Assembly (NCBI GenBank): GCA_023417815.1
Contig: JAEZEI010000124.1
Span: forward strand, 36,043 to 100,042
Source: Bacteroidota bacterium
Lineage (GTDB): Bacteria > Bacteroidota > Bacteroidia > Chitinophagales > Chitinophagaceae
Length of the DNA: 64,000 bases
Reading direction: 5' to 3'
Made by a program: the position numbers and the translations under genes. Shown piece after piece: positions 53,286 to 61,508 of the stretch; position 1 is the stretch's first letter, and each line of letters begins with the position of its first letter. The notes under the pieces are model-generated. The model did no database searches and was not told where the DNA came from. It was given only the letters and a program-made list of their open reading frames with translations.

Positions 53286-54515
53286 ATGAAATATTTCTGG
53301 ATCGGCTGCCTCCTGTTGTTTTCCTGTAATACGCAAAAAGGCCTCTTCGGCAAACGGACAGCACATGAAAAGTATGCCGACAGGCTGAAGGAATCCGGAT
53401 TGCATGAAACCGAAATGGGAACGAAGTGGCTGAATGCAGCCCAAAAGGCTCTCACCGCACCGGTTAACATCACCATACCCTTCAGGGAAACAGGATATTT
53501 TCCTGCCGACCAACCCATGAGTGCAGGTTATGTATTCGAAGCCACCCGCGGAAGAACAATAGAAATTTCGCTGGAGGTTACGCCGAATGGCGCTGCTATT
53601 TTCATCGACTTATATTCCCTACTGGGCAATGAACCGAAACATGAGCGGTCATCCGACTCCGCCGGAATTATAAAATTTGAGATCGAAGAAACGGGTCGCT
53701 ATCTAATTAGATTGCAGCCGCAATTGTTAGAAAGCCGCGGATATACCCTGTCCATTACAACCGCGCCTTCCCTGGCCTATCCTCTCCCAAAAGGAACAGG
53801 CAGGATCCAGTCGTACTGGGGCGCACAGCGTGATGGCGGCGCACGCAGTCATGAAGGGATCGACATCTTCGCCGCGAGAAACACAGCCGCACTTGCTGCC
53901 GCAGATGGACGGATCACCCGTGTTGGAGAAAACAATCTCGGCGGAAATGTGATCTTCATGCGGCCGGAAAAAAGAAACATCAGTCTCTATTATGCGCATC
54001 TTGAAAAGCAACTTGTAAGTTCGGGACAAACTGTAAAAGCCGGCGACACCATCGGCCTCATCGGCAATACCGGGAATGCACGCTCCACCCCGCCGCATCT
54101 TCATTTCGGGATATATGCCTCAGGCGGTGCAATTGATCCCCTGCCCTTTGTGGATCCTGGAAAGCGGTCACCGCCTGCCATCACTGCGAATACTAAAATG
54201 CTGGGCGATACATTACGCCTTAACCGTTCATTTCAGGGCATAGAAAACCAGACCCCTGTACGTGTTCTGGCTGCACAGGCTGATAACTATAAGATAGTGT
54301 TGCCTGGCGGAGAACATGCTGTAGTTCCCAGGGAAGCCCTCTCCGCAACCGGAACAACCATAAGAATAAATGAAGTGAAACAGATGTTAAGTAACCCGGC
54401 TCAACCCGCTGCATTCATACAACAGGTTGAACCAGGCACTTATCCTCTTGTGGGGAAGTATAATAATTTTGCCCTCGTGAAGGCCGGCAACTATACCGGG
54501 TGGATCAGCCTTTGA
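53286..54515 (+). CDS. M23-family peptidase lipoprotein
   Basis: Lipoprotein (signal ending in LLLFSC, Cys about residue 14) of 409 residues. Residues 60-160 form a beta-rich domain of unknown type (pre-peptidase-like). The LytM/M23 zinc domain follows with SHEGIDIFAA (His and Asp ligands), YYAHLEK and the HLHF pair. The last 90 residues look like an SH3-type wall-binding domain ending in YTGWISL. It should cleave peptidoglycan cross-bridges or peptides at the envelope. Its 3' end overlaps the convergent copper-protein gene by 11 bases. Confidence 0.88.
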   Translation: MKYFWIGCLLLFSCNTQKGLFGKRTAHEKYADRLKESGLHETEMGTKWLNAAQKALTAPVNITIPFRETGYFPADQPMSAGYVFEATRGRTIEISLEVTPNGAAIFIDLYSLLGNEPKHERSSDSAGIIKFEIEETGRYLIRLQPQLLESRGYTLSITTAPSLAYPLPKGTGRIQSYWGAQRDGGARSHEGIDIFAARNTAALAAADGRITRVGENNLGGNVIFMRPEKRNISLYYAHLEKQLVSSGQTVKAGDTIGLIGNTGNARSTPPHLHFGIYASGGAIDPLPFVDPGKRSPPAITANTKMLGDTLRLNRSFQGIENQTPVRVLAAQADNYKIVLPGGEHAVVPREALSATGTTIRINEVKQMLSNPAQPAAFIQQVEPGTYPLVGKYNNFALVKAGNYTGWISL

Positions 54516-54846
54516 TCCCTGCCATCGTGGTACATTCCTCTGCGCAAGCCCTGCAGATCTCCGCACATTCCCGGCAGTGTTCATTATCATGCTTTGCGCA
54601 CTCTTCAGCACATTCCTCGCACATCTCCGCGCATAGCCTGCATAATTCCTGCGCCCGTTCGCTACCCAGGCTCATCAACTGCGCAGCAGCATAACACATT
54701 GCTGCGCATTCCATATCGAGCTGAACACATCGGGCCATCATCTTCACATCCTCTTCCTGCAGGCACATGCTTGAACAGTGATTACACATTGCCGCGCACC
54801 GGAGGCAGGCTTCAATACAAACTTTATAGGTGTGATATCCTTTCAT
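54505..54846 (-). CDS. cysteine-rich four-helix-bundle copper-binding protein (DUF326)
   Basis: A 113-residue protein with 19 cysteines arranged as CxxC, CxxxC and CxxCxxxC repeats along four helices, e.g. CIEACLRCAAMC, CAAMC, CRLCAEMCEEC and CRECAEICRACAEEC. DUF326/Csp-type proteins pack such cysteines into the core of a helix bundle and store many Cu(I) ions. I start at ATG 54846 (MKGYHTYKVCIEAC), which has AAGGA 5 bases upstream, rather than the earlier ATG. No signal peptide: cytosolic storage form. It is the last gene of the metal operon, 36 bases after the TonB receptor gene. Confidence 0.9.
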   Translation of the reverse strand: MKGYHTYKVCIEACLRCAAMCNHCSSMCLQEEDVKMMARCVQLDMECAAMCYAAAQLMSLGSERAQELCRLCAEMCEECAEECAKHDNEHCRECAEICRACAEECTTMAGIKG

Positions 54847-54882
54847 ATTCCTTTTTAAAATGGAACACAATCATTACACCAA

Positions 54883-57408
54883 TTATTTCAGTTTGAACCG
54901 GAAGCCCCCATAGAACATTCTTTCTGTAAGCGGACCCCAGATCATTGAAGCATCAAAATATTCCCCGAATGCATCTTCCGGGGCAATGATGGCCTTCTCC
55001 TGGAAATAATTCCCAAGATTTTCAACGCCTAAATACAATTCAAAATTCTTCTTCTTTCCAAAAGAACGGGTTGCCTGTGCATTCATGGTAACATATGAGG
55101 GTGAACGCTCCGCAAGCCGGTATTGTACAGGATTTTCTTTTGTAGAAGGCAGGCGTTTATCACCGATATAGTTCATGGTATAGTCGAACTTCCAGTTCTT
55201 CACTTCATAGGCCAGGTTCATGAAACCGCGATGCGCTGCAGTGAACGGCCTTTGCTTCAGCTCACCGTTAAAAGTGCTCTTCACATCAAACCAGCGGTAG
55301 GCCAGCCTTACATCTAACGCCTTTACAGGTATGAAGGAGATCTCTGCCTGGAAGCTATTTGAATAGGATCTGCCATCCAGGTTATAAAAAGAAATGAACC
55401 GCGGATCTTCAACATCAACCACTACCTGGTTCTCAAAATCGTTCCTGAAAAAATCAACGCTGAGCATTGCTTCGCGGTTAAAGAGCCTGAGCTTTTGGTC
55501 CACGCTGATGCCGTTATTCCAGGCAACTTCCGGCTTTAGTCCTGCACCAATGGTAAGTTGCCTGCTGCTGATGAAGTATCCCAGGTTCTCTGCAAAAATA
55601 TTGGCCGTCCGCTGGCCCCTGCCTGCATTCAGTCGCACAATTGTTCCCTTCAACGGTTCGTACCGTATGTTCAAACGCGGTGTGATAAATCCTCCATAAA
55701 GGTTATGATCATCACCACGCAAACCGGCTACCAGGTTAAACTTGTCTGCCGGCGACCATGTATATTCAAAGAAGGCACCGGGAACGATCTCATCCCGGTC
55801 GAAAGGCGCATGATGAAACAATTCCCTGAAGCGGTCGTTTGAATAACTGAAACCCGCACGGTATTTATGTTTGCTGTTTCCCAGGATATCCTGGTAGATC
55901 AGGTTCGCGTACAGGCTGCGCTGGCTGGCATTATATTCCGCCAGGCCAAAGTAGGCATCCTGGTCGTGTTGTGAAGCAGAAAGCTGCAGGCTGATGCTCC
56001 TGTATTTCTTTGCCGGGAAAATATAACCGATCTTTCCAAAGCCTTCCCACCTTTCTGCATTTATTCCTCCACCATAATGATCTGCCCGGATCTTATGCGA
56101 AGGTTCATGCATCAGTACGCCGGCAGTCTTTTTATCAGTAAGGTATTTACCGCCGAACTGGAACATGAGTCCTTTATTGTCATTATAGTACCAACGATTC
56201 ATTACAGTGAACAGGTTCCCCGTAGGCTGATCGCGGAAGCCATCATCATTCCCATCCATCTTGTTCTCAAGGAAGGCATCATGCAACAGCACCATGGTGC
56301 TCCATCTTGCACCTAACTTTTGCGCGTAATTAAGGTTCAGGTCTGTCTTGCCCTGGCTGTTCACATAGCCATTTATATAAAGTCTTTCTGCAGTCTCGGG
56401 TTTTTTCAGTTCTACGTTTATCTGTCCTGCAATACTCTCGAAACCGTTCACTACAGATCCTGTCCCTTTCATCAACTGGATGCTTTCCACCCAGGTTCCT
56501 GAAATGGTATTAAGCCCGACGGGTGTGGCGATACCGCGCGGACCCGGCATATTCTCAACCGTGAGTTGTACATAGTTTCCTGCCAGTCCAAGAAGTTGGA
56601 TCTGCTTCGCACCTGTAACGGCATCATTATAGGAAACATCCACCGAAGGATTTGTCTCAAAGCTTTCGCTGAGGTTGCAGCATGCTGCTTTTAAAAGCTC
56701 CCTCGACGTCATGGTATTGATCCGGAAAGGGTTTGCCGAATTGATATAAGAACTTCTTAACCGTGCCATCACCTTTACTTCGGCAAGGGCATCATTGGGG
56801 TTCAGCACTATGCTCAGGTGATTTTTATCCTTTACATCGAGGGTGTCTGGTGCAAAGCCCGCATAGGAGATGACAATTTCAGAAGCATTCTTTTGAACGG
56901 GTAATTTAAAAACACCGTTCTTATCGGTAGCGGTACCGGTAGTGCCGTTAAGCCAGGTTACCGAAGCGCCTTCCAGCGGGGTGAATGTTCCTTTTTTGTC
57001 TTCGGTTACGATCACGCCATGCAATAAAGTTTCCTCGCTGTCATGTTCCTCTTCCTCAACTTCATCGCCATGAACGGCTATGTCGCGGTAGAGGCAGCAA
57101 TCGGGAAGTGCTTTATAATCGGCTTCAGTTGCCTTGTATAGTTCTGCATCGTGGCCTGCATCGGCAGCCATCTTTTGCAGTTTCTCGGCTGTGAATTTTG
57201 CAGGATCGTATGAAATCGTTACCTGCTGTGTGTTGATATCCCAGTCGGCAGACTGTATGCCCTTCTTCTTGTACGTCTTTTCGATACGGTCTTCGCACAT
57301 TCCGCAGGCGCCGCTTACCTTAAAAGTAGTTGTAGTGTAGTTCTGTGCGGCTGCCGGACTTCCGGCAACCAGCAATGCGATCAATATCGCAAGTGTATAT
57401 CGGTTCAT
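54883..57408 (-). CDS. TonB-dependent receptor with N-terminal heavy-metal-associated domain
   Basis: Outer-membrane receptor of 841 residues. The signal peptide ends near AAAQ. An HMA (heavy-metal-associated) domain at about 25-95 carries the metal-binding CxxC in SGACGMCEDRIEK. An acidic His/Glu linker follows. Next is a CarboxypepD-like beta-sandwich domain with SYAGFAPDTLDV. The plug is at about 205-320 (LLGLAGNYVQLTVENMPGP, VESIQLMKGTGSVVNG), then a 22-strand barrel to an aromatic C-terminus. HMA-TonB fusions are associated with copper or other soft-metal uptake or sensing. Downstream is the 19-Cys protein, upstream the HYC_CC_PP protein. Confidence 0.9.
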   Translation of the reverse strand: MNRYTLAILIALLVAGSPAAAQNYTTTTFKVSGACGMCEDRIEKTYKKKGIQSADWDINTQQVTISYDPAKFTAEKLQKMAADAGHDAELYKATEADYKALPDCCLYRDIAVHGDEVEEEEHDSEETLLHGVIVTEDKKGTFTPLEGASVTWLNGTTGTATDKNGVFKLPVQKNASEIVISYAGFAPDTLDVKDKNHLSIVLNPNDALAEVKVMARLRSSYINSANPFRINTMTSRELLKAACCNLSESFETNPSVDVSYNDAVTGAKQIQLLGLAGNYVQLTVENMPGPRGIATPVGLNTISGTWVESIQLMKGTGSVVNGFESIAGQINVELKKPETAERLYINGYVNSQGKTDLNLNYAQKLGARWSTMVLLHDAFLENKMDGNDDGFRDQPTGNLFTVMNRWYYNDNKGLMFQFGGKYLTDKKTAGVLMHEPSHKIRADHYGGGINAERWEGFGKIGYIFPAKKYRSISLQLSASQHDQDAYFGLAEYNASQRSLYANLIYQDILGNSKHKYRAGFSYSNDRFRELFHHAPFDRDEIVPGAFFEYTWSPADKFNLVAGLRGDDHNLYGGFITPRLNIRYEPLKGTIVRLNAGRGQRTANIFAENLGYFISSRQLTIGAGLKPEVAWNNGISVDQKLRLFNREAMLSVDFFRNDFENQVVVDVEDPRFISFYNLDGRSYSNSFQAEISFIPVKALDVRLAYRWFDVKSTFNGELKQRPFTAAHRGFMNLAYEVKNWKFDYTMNYIGDKRLPSTKENPVQYRLAERSPSYVTMNAQATRSFGKKKNFELYLGVENLGNYFQEKAIIAPEDAFGEYFDASMIWGPLTERMFYGGFRFKLK

Positions 57409-57455
57409 TGTTTCAGTAAATTTTCTTTTATAAATGAATAGTCATTTACAAAAGA

Positions 57456-57848
57456 TCAGATCCTGAAAACGCGGTTCATTAAATAAATGGGAACTGATAA
57501 TGGCGGAGGTGGCCCCGGAACATGGAATGCATTACCAATGACTGTATAAACGGTCCTGTTTTGTATGGCTTCAACTGCCGGCAAAAGTGCAGGCTGCACA
57601 GAAACGTTGGCTATTTCTGCTATTACATTACCGGGAAGTGTTGCGGGGCTGACGATGCAGCAATCGGAAACTTTATTTCCATCACAGCATTCCTTATGCG
57701 TGTTTATTTCTACCGACTTCAGCTTACCGCAGCAGAAATGCAGTTGCAGCGATAATCCTGAAGAGCCGAGGGAGAACAGGCATAAAAGACATATGGAAAG
57801 GATCCGTGTCATTGACGAAGCAAATTTACGGAATTTCGAAATACGCAT
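57456..57848 (-). CDS. HYC_CC_PP family exported protein
   Basis: A 130-residue protein with an N-terminal signal/anchor helix (about residues 12-32) and the family marks in order: LQLHFCCGKLKSV, ECCDGNKVSDCC and the proline run PGPPPPLSVP. The cysteine pairs suggest soft-metal binding, consistent with the family repeatedly lying next to metal TonB receptors. Function not established. First gene of the metal operon; 47 bases before the receptor gene. A palindrome sits 26 bases upstream. Confidence 0.78.
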   Translation of the reverse strand: MRISKFRKFASSMTRILSICLLCLFSLGSSGLSLQLHFCCGKLKSVEINTHKECCDGNKVSDCCIVSPATLPGNVIAEIANVSVQPALLPAVEAIQNRTVYTVIGNAFHVPGPPPPLSVPIYLMNRVFRI

Positions 57849-57873
57849 GGCGATATGGAAGGGTTTCTCACAG

Positions 57874-57888
57874 ATTATCTAAGATAAT
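57874..57888. promoter_or_regulatory. putative operator of the metal operon
   Basis: Perfect palindrome ATTATCT-A-AGATAAT, 26 bases upstream of the first operon gene. It overlaps TATCTTAG on the minus strand, one base off a -7 box, so a repressor bound here would block transcription. No regulator gene is in the window. Confidence 0.45.
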
Positions 57889-57894
57889 ACACAA

Positions 57895-57950
57895 ATTTCA
57901 CGGATACCTGCGCAGATCTGCGTATAGATCAGCGTGCATCTGCGGGAACC
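57895..57950. repeat. intergenic CGCAGAT/ATCTGCGGGAA-type repeat
   Basis: Contains CGCAGATCTGCG (57911-57922, a palindrome) and ATCTGCGGGAA (57938-57948). Same word family as at 51953-52060. Confidence 0.5.
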
Positions 57951-57966
57951 CTTGAAAAACGAAAAG

Positions 57967-58452
57967 CTATTTAAGATCCTCACTTCCAAACGAAAGCGGC
58001 AGCAGCGCAGAGATATTGTCTAATATGATCACCGGCCCTTCAATACCACCGAGGACCAGCCGTATGGGGTGCCCCACCCGTCCTTCATATTCCTTTAATG
58101 TTTGCCGGCAGATGCCGCAGGGCGTGATGGGCTTATCGCTTATACCATGTACGGCGCGGTAGCTGATGGCGATGGTATCGATGGCTACGCCCGGGTAAAG
58201 CGTGGCGGCAACGGAAAGCAACGTTCTTTCTGCGCAGATGCCTACCGGGAAGGAAGCATTCTCCTGGTTGGTGCCGGTGATGATCTCACCGTTGGCGAGC
58301 CGTGCAGCCGCTCCTACATGAAAATTACTGTATGGCGCATAGGCATTGTCGGTAGCAGCAAGCGCGGTCTCAAGCAGCGACCTGTCGGCATCATCGAGAG
58401 ACGATGCTGAATCATGCTGCATATAGGTAATACTAAGGGTCGTTTTATTCAT
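57967..58452 (-). CDS. cdd: cytidine deaminase
   Basis: Zinc enzyme that deaminates cytidine and deoxycytidine in pyrimidine salvage. Substrate block AYAPYSNFHVGAA, zinc-ligand and catalytic block GICAERTLLS (Cys ligand, catalytic Glu) and PCGICRQTLKE supply the zinc site. 161 residues indicates the homotetrameric class. ATG 58452 lies 11 bases beyond the signal-peptidase terminator; ATG 58422 is an alternative start that would leave room for a promoter. Confidence 0.95.
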   Translation of the reverse strand: MNKTTLSITYMQHDSASSLDDADRSLLETALAATDNAYAPYSNFHVGAAARLANGEIITGTNQENASFPVGICAERTLLSVAATLYPGVAIDTIAISYRAVHGISDKPITPCGICRQTLKEYEGRVGHPIRLVLGGIEGPVIILDNISALLPLSFGSEDLK

Positions 58453-58456
58453 CCGA

Positions 58457-58486
58457 TAAAAAATCCTCCCGGGTTATCGGGAGGAT
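58457..58486 (-). terminator. intrinsic terminator of lepB
   Basis: On the minus strand ATCCTCCCG, 6-base loop, CGGGAGGAT, then six T. It lies between lepB and cdd, so they are separate units. Confidence 0.88.
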
Positions 58487-58509
58487 AGCTCAAAATACAA
58501 AAATTTATT

Positions 58510-60006
58510 CTATTTAATGGAACGGAACAGGCGGTTCCAGCGCGGACCTTTCTCCCAACTGAACCAGATGAGCGATGCCTTACCTACCACGTGGTCTTCA
58601 GGAACAAAACCCCAGTAGCGGCTGTCGAGCGAATTATGCCTGTTATCTCCCATCATGAAATAATAATCCATTTTGAAAGTGTACGACGTTGCTTCCTGCC
58701 CGTTGATGAAATATTTTCCGTTGCGTTGCTCCAGTTTATTTCCTTCATACACTTCTATACATCTTCCATAAATAACCATGTTCTCCGGCGTCAGTTCTAT
58801 CTTTCCGCCTTTGGCGGGAACCCAGATGGGGCCGTAGTTGTCGGCGCTCCAGTGCTTTGCGGTATCATAATGCGGGAACATTTCATCATACTGGCTGATG
58901 TATGGTTCTATTGAAAATCCCTGCGGCAGTTTCAGCGATGCTTTTTCTTTATTGGTGATGTTCACCAGGGTTGTTCCGGCATTTACCTGGATCTTATCGC
59001 CCTGGTCCTCCCTCACCTTTATACCCATGTCTTCAAGCAATTCTTCTGACAGGTATTGGTTCTGCGGAACGGTGAACTGGTAATAATGTTCCGATGCCGG
59101 GAATTCTTCCTGCGGGGTTCCGTTCACGATCACCTTGCCGTTCACCACCTGGAGATTATCACCGCCGATGGCCACACAGCGTTTGATGAAGTTCTCGCGC
59201 TTATCTACGGGGCGTGTTATGATCAGGTCGCCATAGTCTTGCCAAACCCTTTCCCTGCCTATCTCCCGCACCGCCTGGTAATAGGTCTTCCTGCTGCCGA
59301 AATTAATTTCATCATTGATCAGGGTATCATTCACCGGGAAGTTGAACACCACGATATCGTTCCTTTTCACCGGTCGTGCAAACCAGCGCTGGTAAGGAAT
59401 GTAAAGCGCCTCGCTGTACGATCTTGAATTGGTGATGGGCATGGTATGATGCACGAACGGCATGGCCAGCGGGGTGTTTGGTATCCGCGGACCATAACTG
59501 AACTTGCTTACGAAAAGAAAATCATTCACCAGGAGGGTCTTCTCCATTGATGGTGTCGGAATGGTATATGCTTCAAAGATGAAGGTGCGGATGATGGTGG
59601 CAGCAACAACGGCGAACACCGCTGCGTCGATCCATTCCCTGATCACCGTCTTCTTATAATTGCTCACCACCAGCTTGCCGGCAAAGCGTTCATTCTTCGA
59701 GAAACCGAGGTATGGAAAATAGAACATCGGGAACAGCACCGCCGCTGCATGATGCCAGAAGCCGAACCTGCCGAAGTGTTCAACAAATTTTATCGTGATC
59801 CAGATGGTGATGAACTGTCCTGCAATGGGGATGAACTGCAGGAAGAACCAGAACTTTTTCAGCTCCATCTTTTCCACCATGCACCAGGTATTATAGAAAG
59901 GGATCAGTGCCTTCCATGGTTCTATCCCCGCTTTTCTGAACATGCCATACATGCCGATATGCCAGCCTATTGCACAAAGGATAAGAATGATCCAGCCTAT
60001 ACTCAT
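58510..60006 (-). CDS. lepB: signal peptidase I with extra N-terminal membrane domain
   Basis: Inner-membrane serine protease that removes signal peptides from exported proteins. At 498 residues it is longer than the classic enzyme: the first 120 residues form a DUF5684-like module of three membrane helices with an FYNTWCMVEK segment, as is common in Bacteroidota. The protease core begins at the helix VVAATIIRTFIFEAY, with the catalytic Ser in IPTPSMEKTLL and the Lys in PVKRNDIVVFNFP. The C-terminal box is GDNRHNSLDSRYWGFV. Own promoter box upstream and terminator downstream. Confidence 0.95.
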   Translation of the reverse strand: MSIGWIILILCAIGWHIGMYGMFRKAGIEPWKALIPFYNTWCMVEKMELKKFWFFLQFIPIAGQFITIWITIKFVEHFGRFGFWHHAAAVLFPMFYFPYLGFSKNERFAGKLVVSNYKKTVIREWIDAAVFAVVAATIIRTFIFEAYTIPTPSMEKTLLVNDFLFVSKFSYGPRIPNTPLAMPFVHHTMPITNSRSYSEALYIPYQRWFARPVKRNDIVVFNFPVNDTLINDEINFGSRKTYYQAVREIGRERVWQDYGDLIITRPVDKRENFIKRCVAIGGDNLQVVNGKVIVNGTPQEEFPASEHYYQFTVPQNQYLSEELLEDMGIKVREDQGDKIQVNAGTTLVNITNKEKASLKLPQGFSIEPYISQYDEMFPHYDTAKHWSADNYGPIWVPAKGGKIELTPENMVIYGRCIEVYEGNKLEQRNGKYFINGQEATSYTFKMDYYFMMGDNRHNSLDSRYWGFVPEDHVVGKASLIWFSWEKGPRWNRLFRSIK

Positions 60007-60020
60007 AAAACAGATTTTCG

Positions 60021-60028
60021 CAAAAGTA
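60021..60028 (-). promoter_or_regulatory. putative -7 box of lepB
   Basis: TACTTTTG on the minus strand fits TAnnTTTG and ends 14 bases before the ATG at 60006. Confidence 0.5.
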
Positions 60029-60091
60029 GGGCTGCTGCGCAGAAAATCTTCACCATTTAACAGCCCTGCCTTTTATTTATAACATTTAACA

Positions 60092-61261
60092 TTAAGCCAT
60101 GCTGCGCGAAAGCACATGGTTGCCGATATCGGCGAGCGTGATATTTTTCCCGGAGAAGATGATCAGTCGCTCTACCACGTTGCGCAGTTCGCGGATATTT
60201 CCTGTCCAGTTGTATTCCTGCAGTGCAGCCATGGCATCGGGGTCTATGGACTTCACCGGTTGGCCATATTCATTAGCGATCAGGTTCAGGTAAAAGTCTA
60301 CGAGTGTAGGGATGTCTTCCCTGCGCTCATTGAGTGAAGGCACGTGGATGATGATAACACCGAGGCGATGATACAGATCCAGGCGGAAGGTCTTGTCATC
60401 AACTTCCTTTAAAAGGTCTTTGTTGGTTGCCGCTATCACGCGTACATCCACATTAATGTCCTTGTCTGCTCCCACCCTCGTGATCTTTCCTTCCTGCAGG
60501 GCGCGCAGCACTTTTGCCTGGGCGCCAAGACTCATATCCCCGATCTCGTCGAGGAACAACGTTCCGCCATTCGCCTGTTCAAATTTCCCGATGCGTTGTT
60601 TGATCGCGGAGGTGAACGAACCTTTCTCGTGACCAAAAAGTTCGCTTTCGATAAGCTCGCCGGGAATGGCGGCGCAGTTCACTTCCACCATCGGCCCTGA
60701 AGCGCGGTTGCTTTTTTCATGGATCCAGCGCGCAACGAGTTCCTTTCCTACACCGTTCTCACCGGTGATGAGAACCCGCGCATCGGTAGGAGCAACTTTT
60801 TCGATGGTATCCTTTATCTTGGTCATGGCCGCCCCGTTGCCCACCATTTCCTGCACCTTGCTCACCTTGCGTTTTAGCACCTTGGTCTCGGTAACGAGTT
60901 CCTGGCGTTCTATGGCATTGCGGAGGGTGATGAGGAGGCGGTTAAGATCCGGCGGCTTGCTGATATAGTCGAAAGCGCCTTTCTTCACCGCTTCTACGGC
61001 GGTATCGATATTGCCGTGGCCGCTTATGATGATAATGGGGGTATCAGGATTTATCTGCCTTGCTTTCTCCAGGAATTCAATTCCGTCCATCTTCGGCATC
61101 TTAACGTCGCACAGTACGAGGTCATAGTTGCGGTCGGCGAATTTCTTCATGCCTTCTTCACCATCGCCGGCCTCGTCTATTTCGTATCCTTCAAAGGTGA
61201 GGATCTCGGACAGGGTCTTGCGGATGGCTTTTTCATCATCAACGATCAGGATCTTGGGCAT
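60092..61261 (-). CDS. NtrC-like response regulator without a DNA-binding domain
   Basis: Response regulator of 389 residues: receiver (1-120) with acceptor D52 in LVLCDVKMPKMDG and K102; AAA+ domain (140-372) with Walker A GENGVGKE (167-174) and Walker B TLFLDEIGD (234-242). The sigma-54-contact loop, normally GAFTGA, is GSFTSA (214-219). The protein ends 17 residues after the AAA+ domain, so the Fis-type helix-turn-helix is missing. It cannot be assumed to bind an enhancer itself and may act through a partner or from solution. The PAS kinase gene 247 bases upstream on the same strand is a plausible partner. Confidence 0.9.
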   Translation of the reverse strand: MPKILIVDDEKAIRKTLSEILTFEGYEIDEAGDGEEGMKKFADRNYDLVLCDVKMPKMDGIEFLEKARQINPDTPIIIISGHGNIDTAVEAVKKGAFDYISKPPDLNRLLITLRNAIERQELVTETKVLKRKVSKVQEMVGNGAAMTKIKDTIEKVAPTDARVLITGENGVGKELVARWIHEKSNRASGPMVEVNCAAIPGELIESELFGHEKGSFTSAIKQRIGKFEQANGGTLFLDEIGDMSLGAQAKVLRALQEGKITRVGADKDINVDVRVIAATNKDLLKEVDDKTFRLDLYHRLGVIIIHVPSLNERREDIPTLVDFYLNLIANEYGQPVKSIDPDAMAALQEYNWTGNIRELRNVVERLIIFSGKNITLADIGNHVLSRSMA

Positions 61262-61508
61262 AGCATTGTTTTGGTAAAAATAAAGACATTCCTTCCAACC
61301 TCCAACCGACTTTGCTTTCTGTGCCGCTCTGTGTTATCTCAGCGCACCTCTGTGTCACAAGCAATGCCTATTACGCCAGGTCGTATAATTGGTTACACAG
61401 AGTAGCACCGAACCTGCCTGCGGCAGGCACAGAAAGGCACAGAGAGCTGCCGAAATTTTTTATCGCATAATTATTGAACCCTGAACAATAAACACTAAAC
61501 AATAAACA
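61262..61508. repeat. intergenic region with CTCTGTGT inverted repeats
   Basis: CTCTGTGT occurs at 61327-61334 and 61348-61355 and its reverse complement ACACAGAG at 61395-61402. A compact palindrome TGCCTGCGGCAGGCA is at 61415-61429. No gene seen. Such words decorate intergenic DNA in this phylum; they could fold into a long-range stem in an mRNA spanning both genes. Confidence 0.5.

Noticed and set aside
57565..57882. 105-residue plus-strand frame opposite the HYC_CC_PP gene
   Set aside because: The minus-strand protein has a signal peptide and the family cysteine/proline pattern in the right order; the plus frame has none.
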